Source of the DNA: Bryobacterales bacterium
Lineage (GTDB): Bacteria; Acidobacteriota; Terriglobia; Bryobacterales; Bryobacteraceae
Assembly (NCBI GenBank): GCA_003162425.1
Contig: PMOK01000169.1
Coordinates: forward strand, 29,237-73,899
Direction of reading: 5' to 3'
Length of the DNA: 44,663 nt
Below, one piece after another: positions 17,272-26,460 of the stretch (positions within the stretch are counted from its first letter, which is position 1; every line of letters starts with the position of its first letter). A model generated the notes under the pieces. The model was not told the origin of the DNA. It searched no databases and saw only the letters and a list, made by a program, of their open reading frames with translations. The position numbers and the translations under genes were made by a program.

Positions 17272-19206
17272 CTAAGCGCTGCCGGCCGCGCGTGCGCGCC
17301 GATACTTACCTGAGAGCGAGGGCACCAATCGGGCCGAGTTGAGGATGAACGCCATCTCGGAAGCAACGTGGATGAAGGCAGCCAGCAGTGGATTCAATAA
17401 TCCGGCGGCGGCCAAGCCAACGCCCACGGTATCGACGGCCAGCGTGCCAGCGAAGTTGGTCATGATGACACGCCGGCACTGGCGCGCGATGCGCAGTGTC
17501 TCGACAAAATCCATCAGGTTGTTTCCTAGGAGCAGGACATTCGCACTTTGGCGGGCGACGTCCGTCCCTGAGCCCATGGCCACGCCGACGTTCGCCTTCG
17601 CTAAAGCGGGCGCATCGTTCACTCCATCGCCGACCATGACAACCACGCGGCCCATGCGAATGAGTGTTTCGATGCGCTCCAGCTTTTGGTGAGGCAGCAG
17701 CTCGGCCGAGACCTGATGGACGCCCAGCTTTTTCCCCACCGCATTGGCGACATTCAGCGCATCCCCCGTGAGCAGCTCGACTCGCATGTTCATCTTTTTC
17801 AGGGCATGAACGGCCGCGATGGCTTCAGGCCGCAGGCGATCCTCGGTACGGATGGCACCGAGCAGGCGTCCGTTGCGCGCTACCATGACGGTGCCGCAGT
17901 TTTCCGGCAGCAGAGTAAACTGAATCGGCGTAACTCCTTTTTCGAGCAGCAAGGCGCGGCTGCCGACCGCGATGACTCCCAACGCCGACGCGCTGAAGAT
18001 TCCCTTTCCCGGCGAGTAATCGAAATGATCAGGCTCTATGACGGGCAGTGAGAGCTCCGACGCGCGCTTGAGAATTGCTTTTGCCAGCGGATGTTCGGAC
18101 GGCCGCTCCGCGATGGCCGCGGCCTCAATTACATCTTTAGAATTCACGCCGGGAACCGGGATTATCTCAGCTACTTCCGGATCGCCGAACGTCAGCGTTC
18201 CGGTCTTATCGAGAACCACGGTGTCCACCTGGCTCAGCGTTTCGAGATACAGGCCGCCCTTGACGATGGCGCCTTGATGGGCCGCGCGGCCGATTGCGCC
18301 GAGTATCGCGAGCGGCGTACCGGCGGCGATACCGCAAGCTCCGGCGACGATGATGACCGCGATGGTGGAGCGGGTGTTGTGTGTGATGAGGAATGTGAGT
18401 ACAGCGGCGGCGAGGGCAAAGTAAACCAAGTAGCCGGAGAGGCGGTCGGCTGTTTTCTGGACCGGCGCGCGCGATTGCTCGGCGTGCTCGACAGCTTCGA
18501 CGATTTTGCCGAAGACGGTGTCGCGGCCGAGCTTATCCGTGGCGACTTCGAGCGATCCGGAAAGATTCGTGGTGCCGGCGAAGACCGTGGTTCCCACCAC
18601 CTTTTCGGCTCGGGCGGACTCACCCGTGATACTGGACTGGTCGACGAACGAATATCCCTTCACTACTGTTCCATCCACCGGAATTTCCGCGCCGGGCTTG
18701 ACCACTACGATGTCGCCGGGATTTACCTGTTCGATAGGAAGATCCATCAGACTGCCATCGCGCCGCACGCTGGCCTGCTTAGGCATCAGGTCGAGGAGGG
18801 TTTGAATGGCGCGGCGCCCCCGGCCCACGGTCAGTTCCTCCAGCATCTCGGCTATCAATACGAACAGGAGGATGATGAGGGCGGTGAAATATTCGCGGAT
18901 GGCGAGCGCGGAGCCCAGGGCGATGGTCATGGAGAGTTCCATGGTCATGCGGCGTGCCAGCAAGTTCGAAATGGCCTCTTCGAAGACCGGATAGCCGCCG
19001 ATCAGGGCCGCGGCCAGCGAGATGAAATCGAATCCATGGAACTGCGGGACGGCGCGGGTCCAGGCAACTGCCGCGGCGATCCCGACCAGTGCGACGCGAG
19101 CATATTCAATCCATTCGAAATGGTGACCTTCTTCGGATTCGTGCGCGGGCAAAGCTGGACGCGCCGGAATGGTTTCGGTTGGTGACTGAGCTGTTGCGGG
19201 ATGCAT
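17272..19206 (-). CDS. P1B-type metal-transporting ATPase with non-canonical M4 motif
   Basis: The 644-residue inner-membrane pump has all the catalytic parts: actuator TGES (194-197), phosphorylated Asp333 in DKTGT, the N-domain SEHPLAKAI with His372-Pro373 typical of P1B pumps, and GDGVND (526-531). No CxxC metal-binding domain is present. The N-terminus has only a short His/Glu stretch (HESEEGHH). In M4 the usual CPC or SPC is replaced: the segment reads VAGACGIAAGTPLAI, so positions 289-291 are Gly-Ala-Cys, and the proline nearly universal in P-type ATPases is absent. The last helix carries His613, Glu617 and Asn623 (HVASEMAFILNSARL). Metal identity is open; the repressor type suggests cobalt or nickel. 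The ATG follows AAGGAG. It lies between repressor (18 bp) and ferredoxin (10 bp). Confidence 0.9.
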   Translation of the reverse strand: MHPATAQSPTETIPARPALPAHESEEGHHFEWIEYARVALVGIAAAVAWTRAVPQFHGFDFISLAAALIGGYPVFEEAISNLLARRMTMELSMTIALGSALAIREYFTALIILLFVLIAEMLEELTVGRGRRAIQTLLDLMPKQASVRRDGSLMDLPIEQVNPGDIVVVKPGAEIPVDGTVVKGYSFVDQSSITGESARAEKVVGTTVFAGTTNLSGSLEVATDKLGRDTVFGKIVEAVEHAEQSRAPVQKTADRLSGYLVYFALAAAVLTFLITHNTRSTIAVIIVAGACGIAAGTPLAILGAIGRAAHQGAIVKGGLYLETLSQVDTVVLDKTGTLTFGDPEVAEIIPVPGVNSKDVIEAAAIAERPSEHPLAKAILKRASELSLPVIEPDHFDYSPGKGIFSASALGVIAVGSRALLLEKGVTPIQFTLLPENCGTVMVARNGRLLGAIRTEDRLRPEAIAAVHALKKMNMRVELLTGDALNVANAVGKKLGVHQVSAELLPHQKLERIETLIRMGRVVVMVGDGVNDAPALAKANVGVAMGSGTDVARQSANVLLLGNNLMDFVETLRIARQCRRVIMTNFAGTLAVDTVGVGLAAAGLLNPLLAAFIHVASEMAFILNSARLVPSLSGKYRRARAAGSA

Positions 19207-19224
19207 GGGTAACGCTCCTTTGGG

Positions 19225-19500
19225 CTATTTCACGTAGGCTCGTACGAAGTCGAGCAACTCTTCGGTGGACTCGGCTTTTTGCTTGGGCGGTTGGTTTTCG
19301 GCGTACATCAAGAAACGGATGTGGCCTTCCAGGATCTCGGCCATTAGGCCATTGATGGCGCCCCGGGTGGCAGCGATGGTCTGGAGGACCAGCGAGCATT
19401 CCTTTTCTTCTTCGAGCGCCTTTTCGACGGCGTAGAGCTGTCCCTGGATGCGGCGGATACGGTTCAATAGCTTCTGTTTGTCTCGAGAGGTGTGCGACAT
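19225..19500 (-). CDS. RcnR/FrmR-subfamily metal-sensing repressor (CsoR superfamily)
   Basis: This 91-residue all-helical repressor begins MSHTSRDKQKL, like E. coli RcnR. RcnR binds nickel or cobalt through His3, Cys35, His60 and His64. Here His3, Cys35 and His60 are present, but position 64 is Leu. The copper set of CsoR (Cys-His-Cys) is not met. Apo-protein should repress its own operon and release on metal binding, or on formaldehyde if it is FrmR-like. It is the first gene of an operon with the P-type ATPase and the ferredoxin. A matching operator lies 4 bp upstream of the ATG. Confidence 0.9.
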   Translation of the reverse strand: MSHTSRDKQKLLNRIRRIQGQLYAVEKALEEEKECSLVLQTIAATRGAINGLMAEILEGHIRFLMYAENQPPKQKAESTEELLDFVRAYVK

Positions 19501-19504
19501 GAAA

Positions 19505-19521
19505 ATACTGTACCCCAGTAT
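19505..19521 (-). promoter_or_regulatory. RcnR/CsoR-type operator
   Basis: The minus strand reads ATACTGGGGTACAGTAT, a TACT-N7-AGTA element with a G tract. It has the same overall 15 bp core length as the TACT-G6-N-AGTA site known for RcnR. It overlaps the leader of the repressor gene, so binding would block the whole operon. No Shine-Dalgarno sequence separates it from the start codon. Confidence 0.7.
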
Positions 19522-19637
19522 GCTATAGAGATGCTCGGCTGGCTGCTACTGAATCATGAGCGAGCGGGACGACGTGGTGAGCGGGCGGGATTGGGAGGCA
19601 GGCGGGTGGATGAGGAACCTCGCGATATCAGTCTCGA

Positions 19638-20093
19638 TCAGACCAAATCGAAGACGTAGACGAGCTCTCGTTCGTCGTAGCCGACCTTCTGCTTTCGGGA
19701 CACTGTGAGATGCTTCCCGTCCGGGGAAAGCGTCCAACGATCGTGGAGTTCGGTGGTGTCCGTGTCGCTGATGATCTCGGAATCAAATACCAGAACATCG
19801 CCGTCCCAATGGGCGGTGGTAAAGAGTGGATCGCCATCGATCATATTACGGGTCCGCTGACCGTCAGTTCTGTACTTGACCGTGCTCTCTTCCTCCTCGC
19901 CGTCGACGGAAGCCTTCGAACTAACGGTAAGCTGGGGATCTTTGTGATCGATGGTTCGCTCTTCCTGATAAGGCTCATCGAGTTTACTTTTCTCGGTGTT
20001 GAGCTTCCAATGTCCGGAGAAATTGGGGGTGGCGGCAGCCGGGAAGGCGAGAGCTGCGAGGGCGGCGATAGTTCTTAGGGTTGTGTTCAGCAT
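19638..20093 (-). CDS. Secreted hypothetical protein with FSGHWKLN motif
   Basis: From the ATG at 20093 the protein has 151 residues. A signal peptide (residues 1 to about 21, LAFPAAA) is followed by NFSGHWKLNTEKSKLD. That opening is typical of a family of small exported acidobacterial proteins with a predicted beta-rich, lipocalin-like body. No catalytic residues are recognisable. The frame extends to 20135, but the extra residues (MCNQRIIQGCVHST) would precede the signal peptide and are not kept. The gene lies between the Oar-like receptor and the metal operon on the same strand. Its function is unknown. Confidence 0.72.
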   Translation of the reverse strand: MLNTTLRTIAALAALAFPAAATPNFSGHWKLNTEKSKLDEPYQEERTIDHKDPQLTVSSKASVDGEEEESTVKYRTDGQRTRNMIDGDPLFTTAHWDGDVLVFDSEIISDTDTTELHDRWTLSPDGKHLTVSRKQKVGYDERELVYVFDLV

Positions 20094-20166
20094 TGTCGAA
20101 TGGACGCATCCTTGGATGATTCGTTGGTTACACAATAACTCAGGTGGAACCCTCCAAGCGAGCGAG

Positions 20167-23100
20167 TTAGAATTCCAGGCGCATCCGCAGGGCGATCATG
20201 CGGGGGGAATTGTCGCCTCCCAGGCCCACGCCTAGCAGTCCCGTGGGTGGCGATGTGGTGTGGCTGATCGCTCCGAAACCGGTTTGTGTTGCGGGGCGGC
20301 CGGGGATTCCCGCTACAACTGAGGGCAGGGCGAAATTTGGGTGATTGAATACGTTGAAGAATTGGCCTTCAATGCGGAGGGAAACGTGTTCGGTTAACGA
20401 CAACTTTTTTGTCAGGTAAAGATCGCTCCAGGTGAACCATGGGCCGCGCAGAGTGTTGCGTCCCAGGTCGCCGAACTGACAGTGAGCGGGCGTGTCGCCA
20501 CCTGCGCAGGCGCCGGTGCTGGGGTCGACCGTGGACACAAAGGCATTCGGATTTAACCACTGGACCGTGCCGGGTTGAGTAACTCCCGCGACGGGTTGCG
20601 TTGTGTAAAGAGGGACGCCCGTCATCACACTCGCAAATTGCGGACCGCCTCCTTGCAGAATCCCATTGCCGTGCGCCGTGTAGGGTGCGCTGAGCGCGGT
20701 AAACGGGACGCCGGTGTGAAAGAAGGCCGTTCCGGAAACTTGCCATCCGCCTACTGCGTGATTCAACCAACGCGTGTTCGCACGGAATGGCAATTCGTAG
20801 ACATATGACGCATTGAAGTTGTGCCGGATGTCGTAATCGCAATCTCCATACTGGCGGCCCAGGTCGCCGGGCAAGGGAGAAAGAATACCGGCCGATGAAA
20901 ACGAGAGAAAGCCTCCATTTGAAATGGTGTCCAGGCAATGGCTGAAGGTGTAATTCGCATTCAGTTGCAGGCCGTGTCCCACGCGTTTCGCGCCCGTCAA
21001 CTGCAGTCCGTTGTAGTGGCTGTTCGCTCCTGTTTCAAGCTGCGTCACTGCTCCGAAGCGCGGGTCTTGGGGCTGGCCATAGGGGAACGGGGCGAAGCAT
21101 CCGTTACAGACCGTCTGATATCCATTGACCTGCACTTGATAGGGCAACTGGACGGCGCGCGTTCCGACGTACTGCACGCGCAGGCTGCCGGTGTTACCAA
21201 GCTGCTGCTCTAGCGCCAAGCTCCATTGCAGGAAATAGGGCACGCGCAGGGCGCCATCGGGTACTGCGGTCAGCCCGACGCGAGGAAGACAGGTCGATGA
21301 ATTCGCCTGCGTTGACGCGCAGGAAAGCTGGCCGTTCGCGAAACCTGCCAGGAACGCCTGGTTTGCTGCGGCGGTTGCATCAATGGCGCTGTTGGGAACG
21401 CCGGGCGCGATGGCGAGTCCACCGGCTTGTCCTTGCAACCCACCTTGAAACGTATTCACATTCGGTGGATTCGACGCCACCAGGTCCGCTACGCTGCCGG
21501 GCAGGATATCGCTGAACACTCCGAAGCCCGCGCGGACCACGCTCTTGGGCGTGAATTGCCAGGCGAGCGCTGTGCGGGGCTGCCATTGTATTTCGGGAGT
21601 CGCGGGGAAAAGTTGGCTGAGCCCGGTGTGAATGATCACGTCCAGCGGCTGATTGGTATCATGCGAGGCGCCTTCAAAGGAGCCGTCCAGTCGCGCGATG
21701 AGGTGGTGCGGGCTTTGCGGATCGGAATTGTGGGCCGCGCGCAGGCCGATGGTCCACGTCAGAGTGGAGCTGAGCCGCATGGTGTCGAGCGCGAATAGGT
21801 CGAGGTTCAGATAGTTGAACGGTTGTGACGCGGCGATTGGATATGATGCTGTGGCCGTGGACGCTGCGCCATAAGTGAACTGCGCCAGCGTTGTGTAGGT
21901 GACGAGCGGCGTGACGTTGGTGCTGAAATCGAAATCGTTCAGGCGCAAGACGCGTCCGCTTAAGCCGAATTTGAATTCGTGCCGGCCTTTCACCCAACTC
22001 AGCGTGTCGCTGACCTGGAAGCGAGCGGCGCGGCGGCCCTGGATCCAGTTGTTGTCGAGGCCGCCGATGGTGGTGAACGGAGCGTCCGGTCCGATGCCCG
22101 ACAGCACAATCGGAAACGCGGCCAAAGTTTTAGCCGGATCCGCAGGTCCGAAGAGACTTGCATACCAGGAGAAGGCTGGGTTGAAGTAATTCACTAGCGA
22201 TGGGCTGAACAGATGCGTGTAGCCGGATGCGAACGAGTAAAGTGGTTGGGGTGACGTGGCGTTGAACAATGGGTTGATGGGATCTGTGTAGGCTGCCTGG
22301 ACGCCCGTATCCGCCTGGAATCGGTACCACACAGAGTTGTCCGCGCTGAGGTTGTGATCCACGCGAACGGTGAATACTTGCTCCTGATCGGCGCTGGATT
22401 GCGATACGTCCTGGCGATTGGCGCATCCGTTTCCATTGACGCCGAGCGGGCAGCCCAGCACCGGCAGTGGCGTACCGGCGGTGTTCTGATAGAGCGCAAA
22501 CATGCGCTTGTAAAACGGGACCAACTGAGGAGCGGCCGGGTAACGGGCGCCAGTTACTGGATCCAGGCCGCCTTGGAGCAATTGGGAGAGCACGTAATTT
22601 TGGAATTGCGGCGAGGGGACGGTGACCGGCGTCACAATGGGCAGCGCGATACGCAGCCATTCGCCGTCGAAGAAGAAGAACAGTTTGTCATGAACGATTG
22701 GACCGCCCATGCTGCCTCCGAAATGATTCACGTTCGAGCGCGGCTTTTGATTGCCCGGCGTCGAGTTGGTGAAGTAGTTGGCGGCGTTCAAATGCGCGCC
22801 GTTCCAAAGCTCGTACAGATTGCCGTGAAAACTGTTGCCGCCGCTTTTGGTGATGTAGTTGATCTGAGCCGCGCCGTAACGGCCTTGATCGACAGCGTAA
22901 GAGGTGGTGTTCACCGTCACTTCGGCGATGGAGTTGAGTCCAAGTACCAAGTTGGTGGAGAGGCCGCTGTTCAGATTCGTGAGTGGATCGTTGGTTTCGA
23001 GGCCGTCCACGATATAGGCGTTCGAGAGCGCCGGTAGGCCATTGAACTGGACGTTGCCGTAGCCGTTTTGACCGCCCACGAAATCGTTCGAACTTCCGGC

Positions 23101-23601
23101 TGTGTTGATCAATGCGCCTGGAGCGAACTGTGCCGGGTAGGTGAGATCGGAACCGGGATTGGGCAGGTTTTCAAGAGCCTTGGCGTTGAGGGTGGTGGCC
23201 GTGTTGGGGTTCTCGGTGTTGATGAGTGGAGCGTCGGTGGTGACGACGACGTTCTCCTTGGCTGCTTTAATGTTCAAGACAAAATTGACTGTTTGTGTTT
23301 GGCCTAATCCGGCGGGGACCTGCGATCGAGTTTGATCTTCGAAATTTTCAGCGTGGGCCCGGACAGTGTAGGAGCCGGGTTTTAGTTGCGGGAAGTGGAA
23401 GCGGCCAGTCTGGTCGGTCTGAGCGGACCGGTGGGAGCCATCGTCGGCGCTGATTAAAGTGACTGTGGCTCCCGCGATTCCGGCTCCTGTGGCGTCGCTT
23501 ACTTGGCCGGCGATGGCGCTGGTGGTTTCGCCTTGGGGGAAGGCGAGTGGCATGGTTGCTAAGGCGAGCGTAACGGCGATAGCGGAGCATTTCCAGGACA
23601 C
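20167..23601 (-). CDS. Oar-like TonB-dependent outer-membrane receptor
   Basis: This 1144-residue protein has a signal peptide (residues 1-22), a carboxypeptidase-regulatory-like domain (about 28-115; GQVSDATGAGIAGATVTL), a plug-like domain (about 125-260; YIVDGLETND, QINYITKSGGNSFHGNLYE), and a beta-barrel ending MRLEF. The segment GGSMGGPIVHDKLFFFFDGEW is characteristic of the Oar/acidobacterial receptor class, which is abundant in these genomes and thought to import plant or microbial polymers or peptides. It differs in length and barrel sequence from the two paralogous receptors on either side. The start is GTG at 23601 with no good ribosome site. An inverted repeat at 23608-23637 sits just upstream. 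Confidence 0.9.
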   Translation of the reverse strand: MSWKCSAIAVTLALATMPLAFPQGETTSAIAGQVSDATGAGIAGATVTLISADDGSHRSAQTDQTGRFHFPQLKPGSYTVRAHAENFEDQTRSQVPAGLGQTQTVNFVLNIKAAKENVVVTTDAPLINTENPNTATTLNAKALENLPNPGSDLTYPAQFAPGALINTAGSSNDFVGGQNGYGNVQFNGLPALSNAYIVDGLETNDPLTNLNSGLSTNLVLGLNSIAEVTVNTTSYAVDQGRYGAAQINYITKSGGNSFHGNLYELWNGAHLNAANYFTNSTPGNQKPRSNVNHFGGSMGGPIVHDKLFFFFDGEWLRIALPIVTPVTVPSPQFQNYVLSQLLQGGLDPVTGARYPAAPQLVPFYKRMFALYQNTAGTPLPVLGCPLGVNGNGCANRQDVSQSSADQEQVFTVRVDHNLSADNSVWYRFQADTGVQAAYTDPINPLFNATSPQPLYSFASGYTHLFSPSLVNYFNPAFSWYASLFGPADPAKTLAAFPIVLSGIGPDAPFTTIGGLDNNWIQGRRAARFQVSDTLSWVKGRHEFKFGLSGRVLRLNDFDFSTNVTPLVTYTTLAQFTYGAASTATASYPIAASQPFNYLNLDLFALDTMRLSSTLTWTIGLRAAHNSDPQSPHHLIARLDGSFEGASHDTNQPLDVIIHTGLSQLFPATPEIQWQPRTALAWQFTPKSVVRAGFGVFSDILPGSVADLVASNPPNVNTFQGGLQGQAGGLAIAPGVPNSAIDATAAANQAFLAGFANGQLSCASTQANSSTCLPRVGLTAVPDGALRVPYFLQWSLALEQQLGNTGSLRVQYVGTRAVQLPYQVQVNGYQTVCNGCFAPFPYGQPQDPRFGAVTQLETGANSHYNGLQLTGAKRVGHGLQLNANYTFSHCLDTISNGGFLSFSSAGILSPLPGDLGRQYGDCDYDIRHNFNASYVYELPFRANTRWLNHAVGGWQVSGTAFFHTGVPFTALSAPYTAHGNGILQGGGPQFASVMTGVPLYTTQPVAGVTQPGTVQWLNPNAFVSTVDPSTGACAGGDTPAHCQFGDLGRNTLRGPWFTWSDLYLTKKLSLTEHVSLRIEGQFFNVFNHPNFALPSVVAGIPGRPATQTGFGAISHTTSPPTGLLGVGLGGDNSPRMIALRMRLEF

Positions 23602-23607
23602 GGTTTA

Positions 23608-23637
23608 GTTTACACTGATTTTATCCTGAATGTAAAC
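23608..23637. promoter_or_regulatory. AT-rich inverted repeat before the Oar-like receptor
   Basis: GTTTACA (23608-23614) and TGTAAAC (23631-23637) form perfect 7 bp arms with a 16 bp spacer. The spacer contains TAAAAT on the coding strand, a plausible -10 box. This is one of the most AT-rich spots in the window. A repressor or activator operator is likely. Confidence 0.45.
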
Positions 23638-23681
23638 TATAATTAACAGAAAGAGGTAAGTGTAGGTTAGGATTGGGGAAC

Positions 23682-23775
23682 GGCAGCGCATGGCGCTGCC
23701 CCACAGAGCAGCATAGCCGCAACCAAAACCGGGCCGACGAGGGCGTCGGCCGCGGACCAGGGGGTCCGCCCCACA
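23682..23775 (-). repeat. REP-like hairpin group with GTGG feet
   Basis: Reading the minus strand, a GTGG foot precedes stem GCGGACC/GGTCCGC (23752-23769, loop CCCT) and then stem GGCCGACG/CGTCGGCC (23732-23751, loop CCCT). A second GTGG foot precedes a single hairpin GGCAGCG/CGCTGCC (23682-23700). The elements fill most of the gap between two receptor genes. Confidence 0.8.
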
Positions 23776-23824
23776 AATCGTCGCAGGCTGCAAAGATTTC
23801 CAGGTCTAGTAGTACAGAGCTGTG

Positions 23825-26392
23825 CTAGAACGCGTAGCCCAAGCTGGCTTGGTAGGTTCGCGGGGCAACGAAGTGGGTGCCGCTGAAGGTGGATAGGAAG
23901 TTGTAGAGGGCCACTTTGTTGGTTAGGTTTTCTACGGTGAATCGGAGCGTCCAGCGTGGGCCGGACTCTTTGTGGAACAGGTTGTCGGTACCGATGCCCG
24001 CGTTGAATAAGTTGCGCGGTTTCACGCGATCGGGATTGTGATCGTCATTCTCCGTGCCGGTTTGCGGAAGAGTGAGCAGTGTGGATTTGCCGACGCCGTT
24101 GCAACTTGTGATGGGGTTGCTATAAGTGGCAAATACGCCGTTGCAGGAGAAGCCGATTGTAACCTGTTCCGCAGGGGTCAACATCAGGGCGGACGCCACA
24201 TCCGGCACGCCGCTCACCACCAGGCCGCTGTCGTAGCGCCATGTAAAATCGATCCACTCGCGATTGTGAGGACGCTGATAACGTGTCACCACAGTTTGTT
24301 GGTAAGCCTGATCGTGATCGATGCGGAAGACATTTGTGGGCAAGCCACCCAATGGAATTAAGCCGCCGACTTCGGGGGGAAAGAAGCGGGCGCGCGTGTG
24401 GCCGAGAGTCAAATAGGCTTGAAATCCATGCAGGTCGATGGTGCTGAGCCGGCCGGTTACGCCATCCAGTTTGGAATTGTGCCAGGCGATGGGAAAAGTG
24501 ATCGGCGTGTTGAAGAAGACGCTGAAGTCATACGCGTTGGTGGTGTACTTCCAGAAGTAATCGGCATCGATAATGAGCCACTTCCCGATTCCTTGCTGGA
24601 GTCCGGTATTGTACTGGTTCCGAATGCCGGGTTTGAGGGATTCGGAGACCGACCCAAAGACGTTCTGCGCCAGTCCACCGCCGCCGGTTCCGCTCGACAG
24701 GATCAGGTTCTCGTTGTAGGGTGTTTCAAACGACCGGGAATAGGCCGCGCGCAAGACCGTATTGGTGCTTGCAATCAAGTACGAAAGGCCCACTCGAGGT
24801 TGAACACTGTTGGCCGAAGAAAGGCCGTTGTACTGGTCGTCGCGAAGGCCGAGGCTAATGGTGAATTTTCCCAGCTTGATGGCATCGGTAATGTAAACCG
24901 CGTATTCGTTGATGTTGTGACTTCCCTGGAAGTAGAAGAGGGAGCCGCCGCGGGTGAGATCGTACGGCACGATGCCCGGCTGCAGGTTGGGATTGCCCAT
25001 GTAAGTTGGGTTAATGCCGGAGCAGGCATCGGGATTGGTGACGCCGGGTAACGGGAGCGCGGTTCCATTGGCGGCGAGGCAAACCGGATTGTAGGCGGGA
25101 TCGGTGATGCCAAATTGAAACTTCTCGTCCAATCGAGTCTGCTGAATCTGGAAGCCGGTTTTGATGTCATGGTGTCCGTGCGTCCAGGCGATGTCGGCCT
25201 TGATGCCGTAGTTAGTCAGGAAACGATTCTGCGACGCGGTAACAGGCGTGTCGTCGAAAGGATCGCGGCTGGCGTAGTAATCCAATTGGTCGCGCCGGAC
25301 ATAGGGATTCACCGTGAGCAGCGTGTGAGCGTTGAAGGTGTGTTGATAACCGGGGGCGACGCTCCAGCTCAGGACGCGCTGTTTTTGATCCTGGGCTAGT
25401 TGATCGTAATCGTTGGGAACCTGAAACCAGTTTCGCGCGGTAAAAAGGTCCAGATGGATGGCATCCTGCGGACCCGGTTGCCAGTCAAACCGGTCAAAGA
25501 TGCTGCCGTTGTTCCCGATATCGTGGATGGGAAGAAACTCGGGGGTGTCCAGGAAATGGCCGGAACGAACCGCGTTCACGGCGATGAAGTTTCCGTAGGT
25601 CGGCGTGCCGAAACCTAACGACGCGCTTTCCGAAAAGGTCCCAAACGAGCCCCAGCCGGTTTCGATGCTTCCAAAAGGTTTGGTGGCGCCGAGGCCGGAT
25701 CGAGTGGTGGCATTCACCACCAGGCTGGTTTTGTCGCCATATTGGGCATCTTGCGAACCGGTGATTAGATCCATGCTTTGCAGGGCATTGAGCGGAATCT
25801 GCGTCGAGAAAGTTTTGCTTTGCTGGTCCGTGATGGGGAATCCGTCGACAATGTAACCGACTTGGGCGTGATCGCCCACGGGGTGAAAGAATCCGTTGGC
25901 GTCGGCCGCCACGGCTCCGGTGCTGTAAGTGATGGCTTGATTCAAAGCGCCGCCCGGGTCGAAACTAGGGAGCTTCAAGAACGTGTTTCGATCGACGTCC
26001 TGGTGAGTGGAGGGATCAGTCTCCACCTGCGCGCCTTCCGCTTGTACTACGACTGTGGTGGTTTCGGTGGCCACTTTGAGCGCGATATTCACTGTGGTCG
26101 GCAGGGAGCTGTGCACGTCCACGTCCTGGGTGATCGGAGTAAAACCGGACGCGGCTACGGTCATCCGATAGTTGTTCAGCGGGACGCTGTTGAAGCGATA
26201 GGCGCCGTTCGAATCGGTAGTGGCGGACTGGTTAAATCCAGTCACGGCGTTGCTGAGGCGAACGGAGGCGCCGGCGATTATAGCGCCGGATGGGTCCGAA
26301 ACCGTTCCGCTGACGGTGCCGCTGTTGATGGATTGTGCGAATCCGGGCAGGGTTAGAGCGAGCCCAAAGAGAACGGACGCGAGTTGCCTCAT
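23825..26392 (-). CDS. TonB-dependent receptor-like outer-membrane protein, cassette 2
   Basis: From the ATG at 26392 the protein has 855 residues. A signal peptide (MRQLASVLFGLALTLPGFAQ) is followed by a carboxypeptidase-regulatory-like domain (GTVSDPSGAIIAGASV), a plug (VDGFPITDQQSKTFS, DAQYGDKTSLVVNATTRSG) and a barrel ending SLGYAF. It is a paralogue of the receptor at 13042-15798, with long shared blocks from plug to C-terminus. The start was chosen to match the paralogue (MRKLA/MRQLA). ATG at 26404 is an alternative, and the GTG at 26419 is unlikely. It lies downstream of its own LytTR regulator on the same strand, the same arrangement as cassette 1. The transported substrate is unknown. 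Confidence 0.9.
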   Translation of the reverse strand: MRQLASVLFGLALTLPGFAQSINSGTVSGTVSDPSGAIIAGASVRLSNAVTGFNQSATTDSNGAYRFNSVPLNNYRMTVAASGFTPITQDVDVHSSLPTTVNIALKVATETTTVVVQAEGAQVETDPSTHQDVDRNTFLKLPSFDPGGALNQAITYSTGAVAADANGFFHPVGDHAQVGYIVDGFPITDQQSKTFSTQIPLNALQSMDLITGSQDAQYGDKTSLVVNATTRSGLGATKPFGSIETGWGSFGTFSESASLGFGTPTYGNFIAVNAVRSGHFLDTPEFLPIHDIGNNGSIFDRFDWQPGPQDAIHLDLFTARNWFQVPNDYDQLAQDQKQRVLSWSVAPGYQHTFNAHTLLTVNPYVRRDQLDYYASRDPFDDTPVTASQNRFLTNYGIKADIAWTHGHHDIKTGFQIQQTRLDEKFQFGITDPAYNPVCLAANGTALPLPGVTNPDACSGINPTYMGNPNLQPGIVPYDLTRGGSLFYFQGSHNINEYAVYITDAIKLGKFTISLGLRDDQYNGLSSANSVQPRVGLSYLIASTNTVLRAAYSRSFETPYNENLILSSGTGGGGLAQNVFGSVSESLKPGIRNQYNTGLQQGIGKWLIIDADYFWKYTTNAYDFSVFFNTPITFPIAWHNSKLDGVTGRLSTIDLHGFQAYLTLGHTRARFFPPEVGGLIPLGGLPTNVFRIDHDQAYQQTVVTRYQRPHNREWIDFTWRYDSGLVVSGVPDVASALMLTPAEQVTIGFSCNGVFATYSNPITSCNGVGKSTLLTLPQTGTENDDHNPDRVKPRNLFNAGIGTDNLFHKESGPRWTLRFTVENLTNKVALYNFLSTFSGTHFVAPRTYQASLGYAF

Positions 26393-26460
26393 TAGTACGA
26401 TCATGCGCCCCGGCGGCACGATCGCTGGCGCAAAAACTTGCTACCGGGCTTGATTCTGGA

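Noticed and set aside
19225..19500. Copper-sensing CsoR assignment
   Set aside because: The Cys-His-Cys copper ligand set is not present. The start and ligand positions fit the RcnR/FrmR subfamily better.
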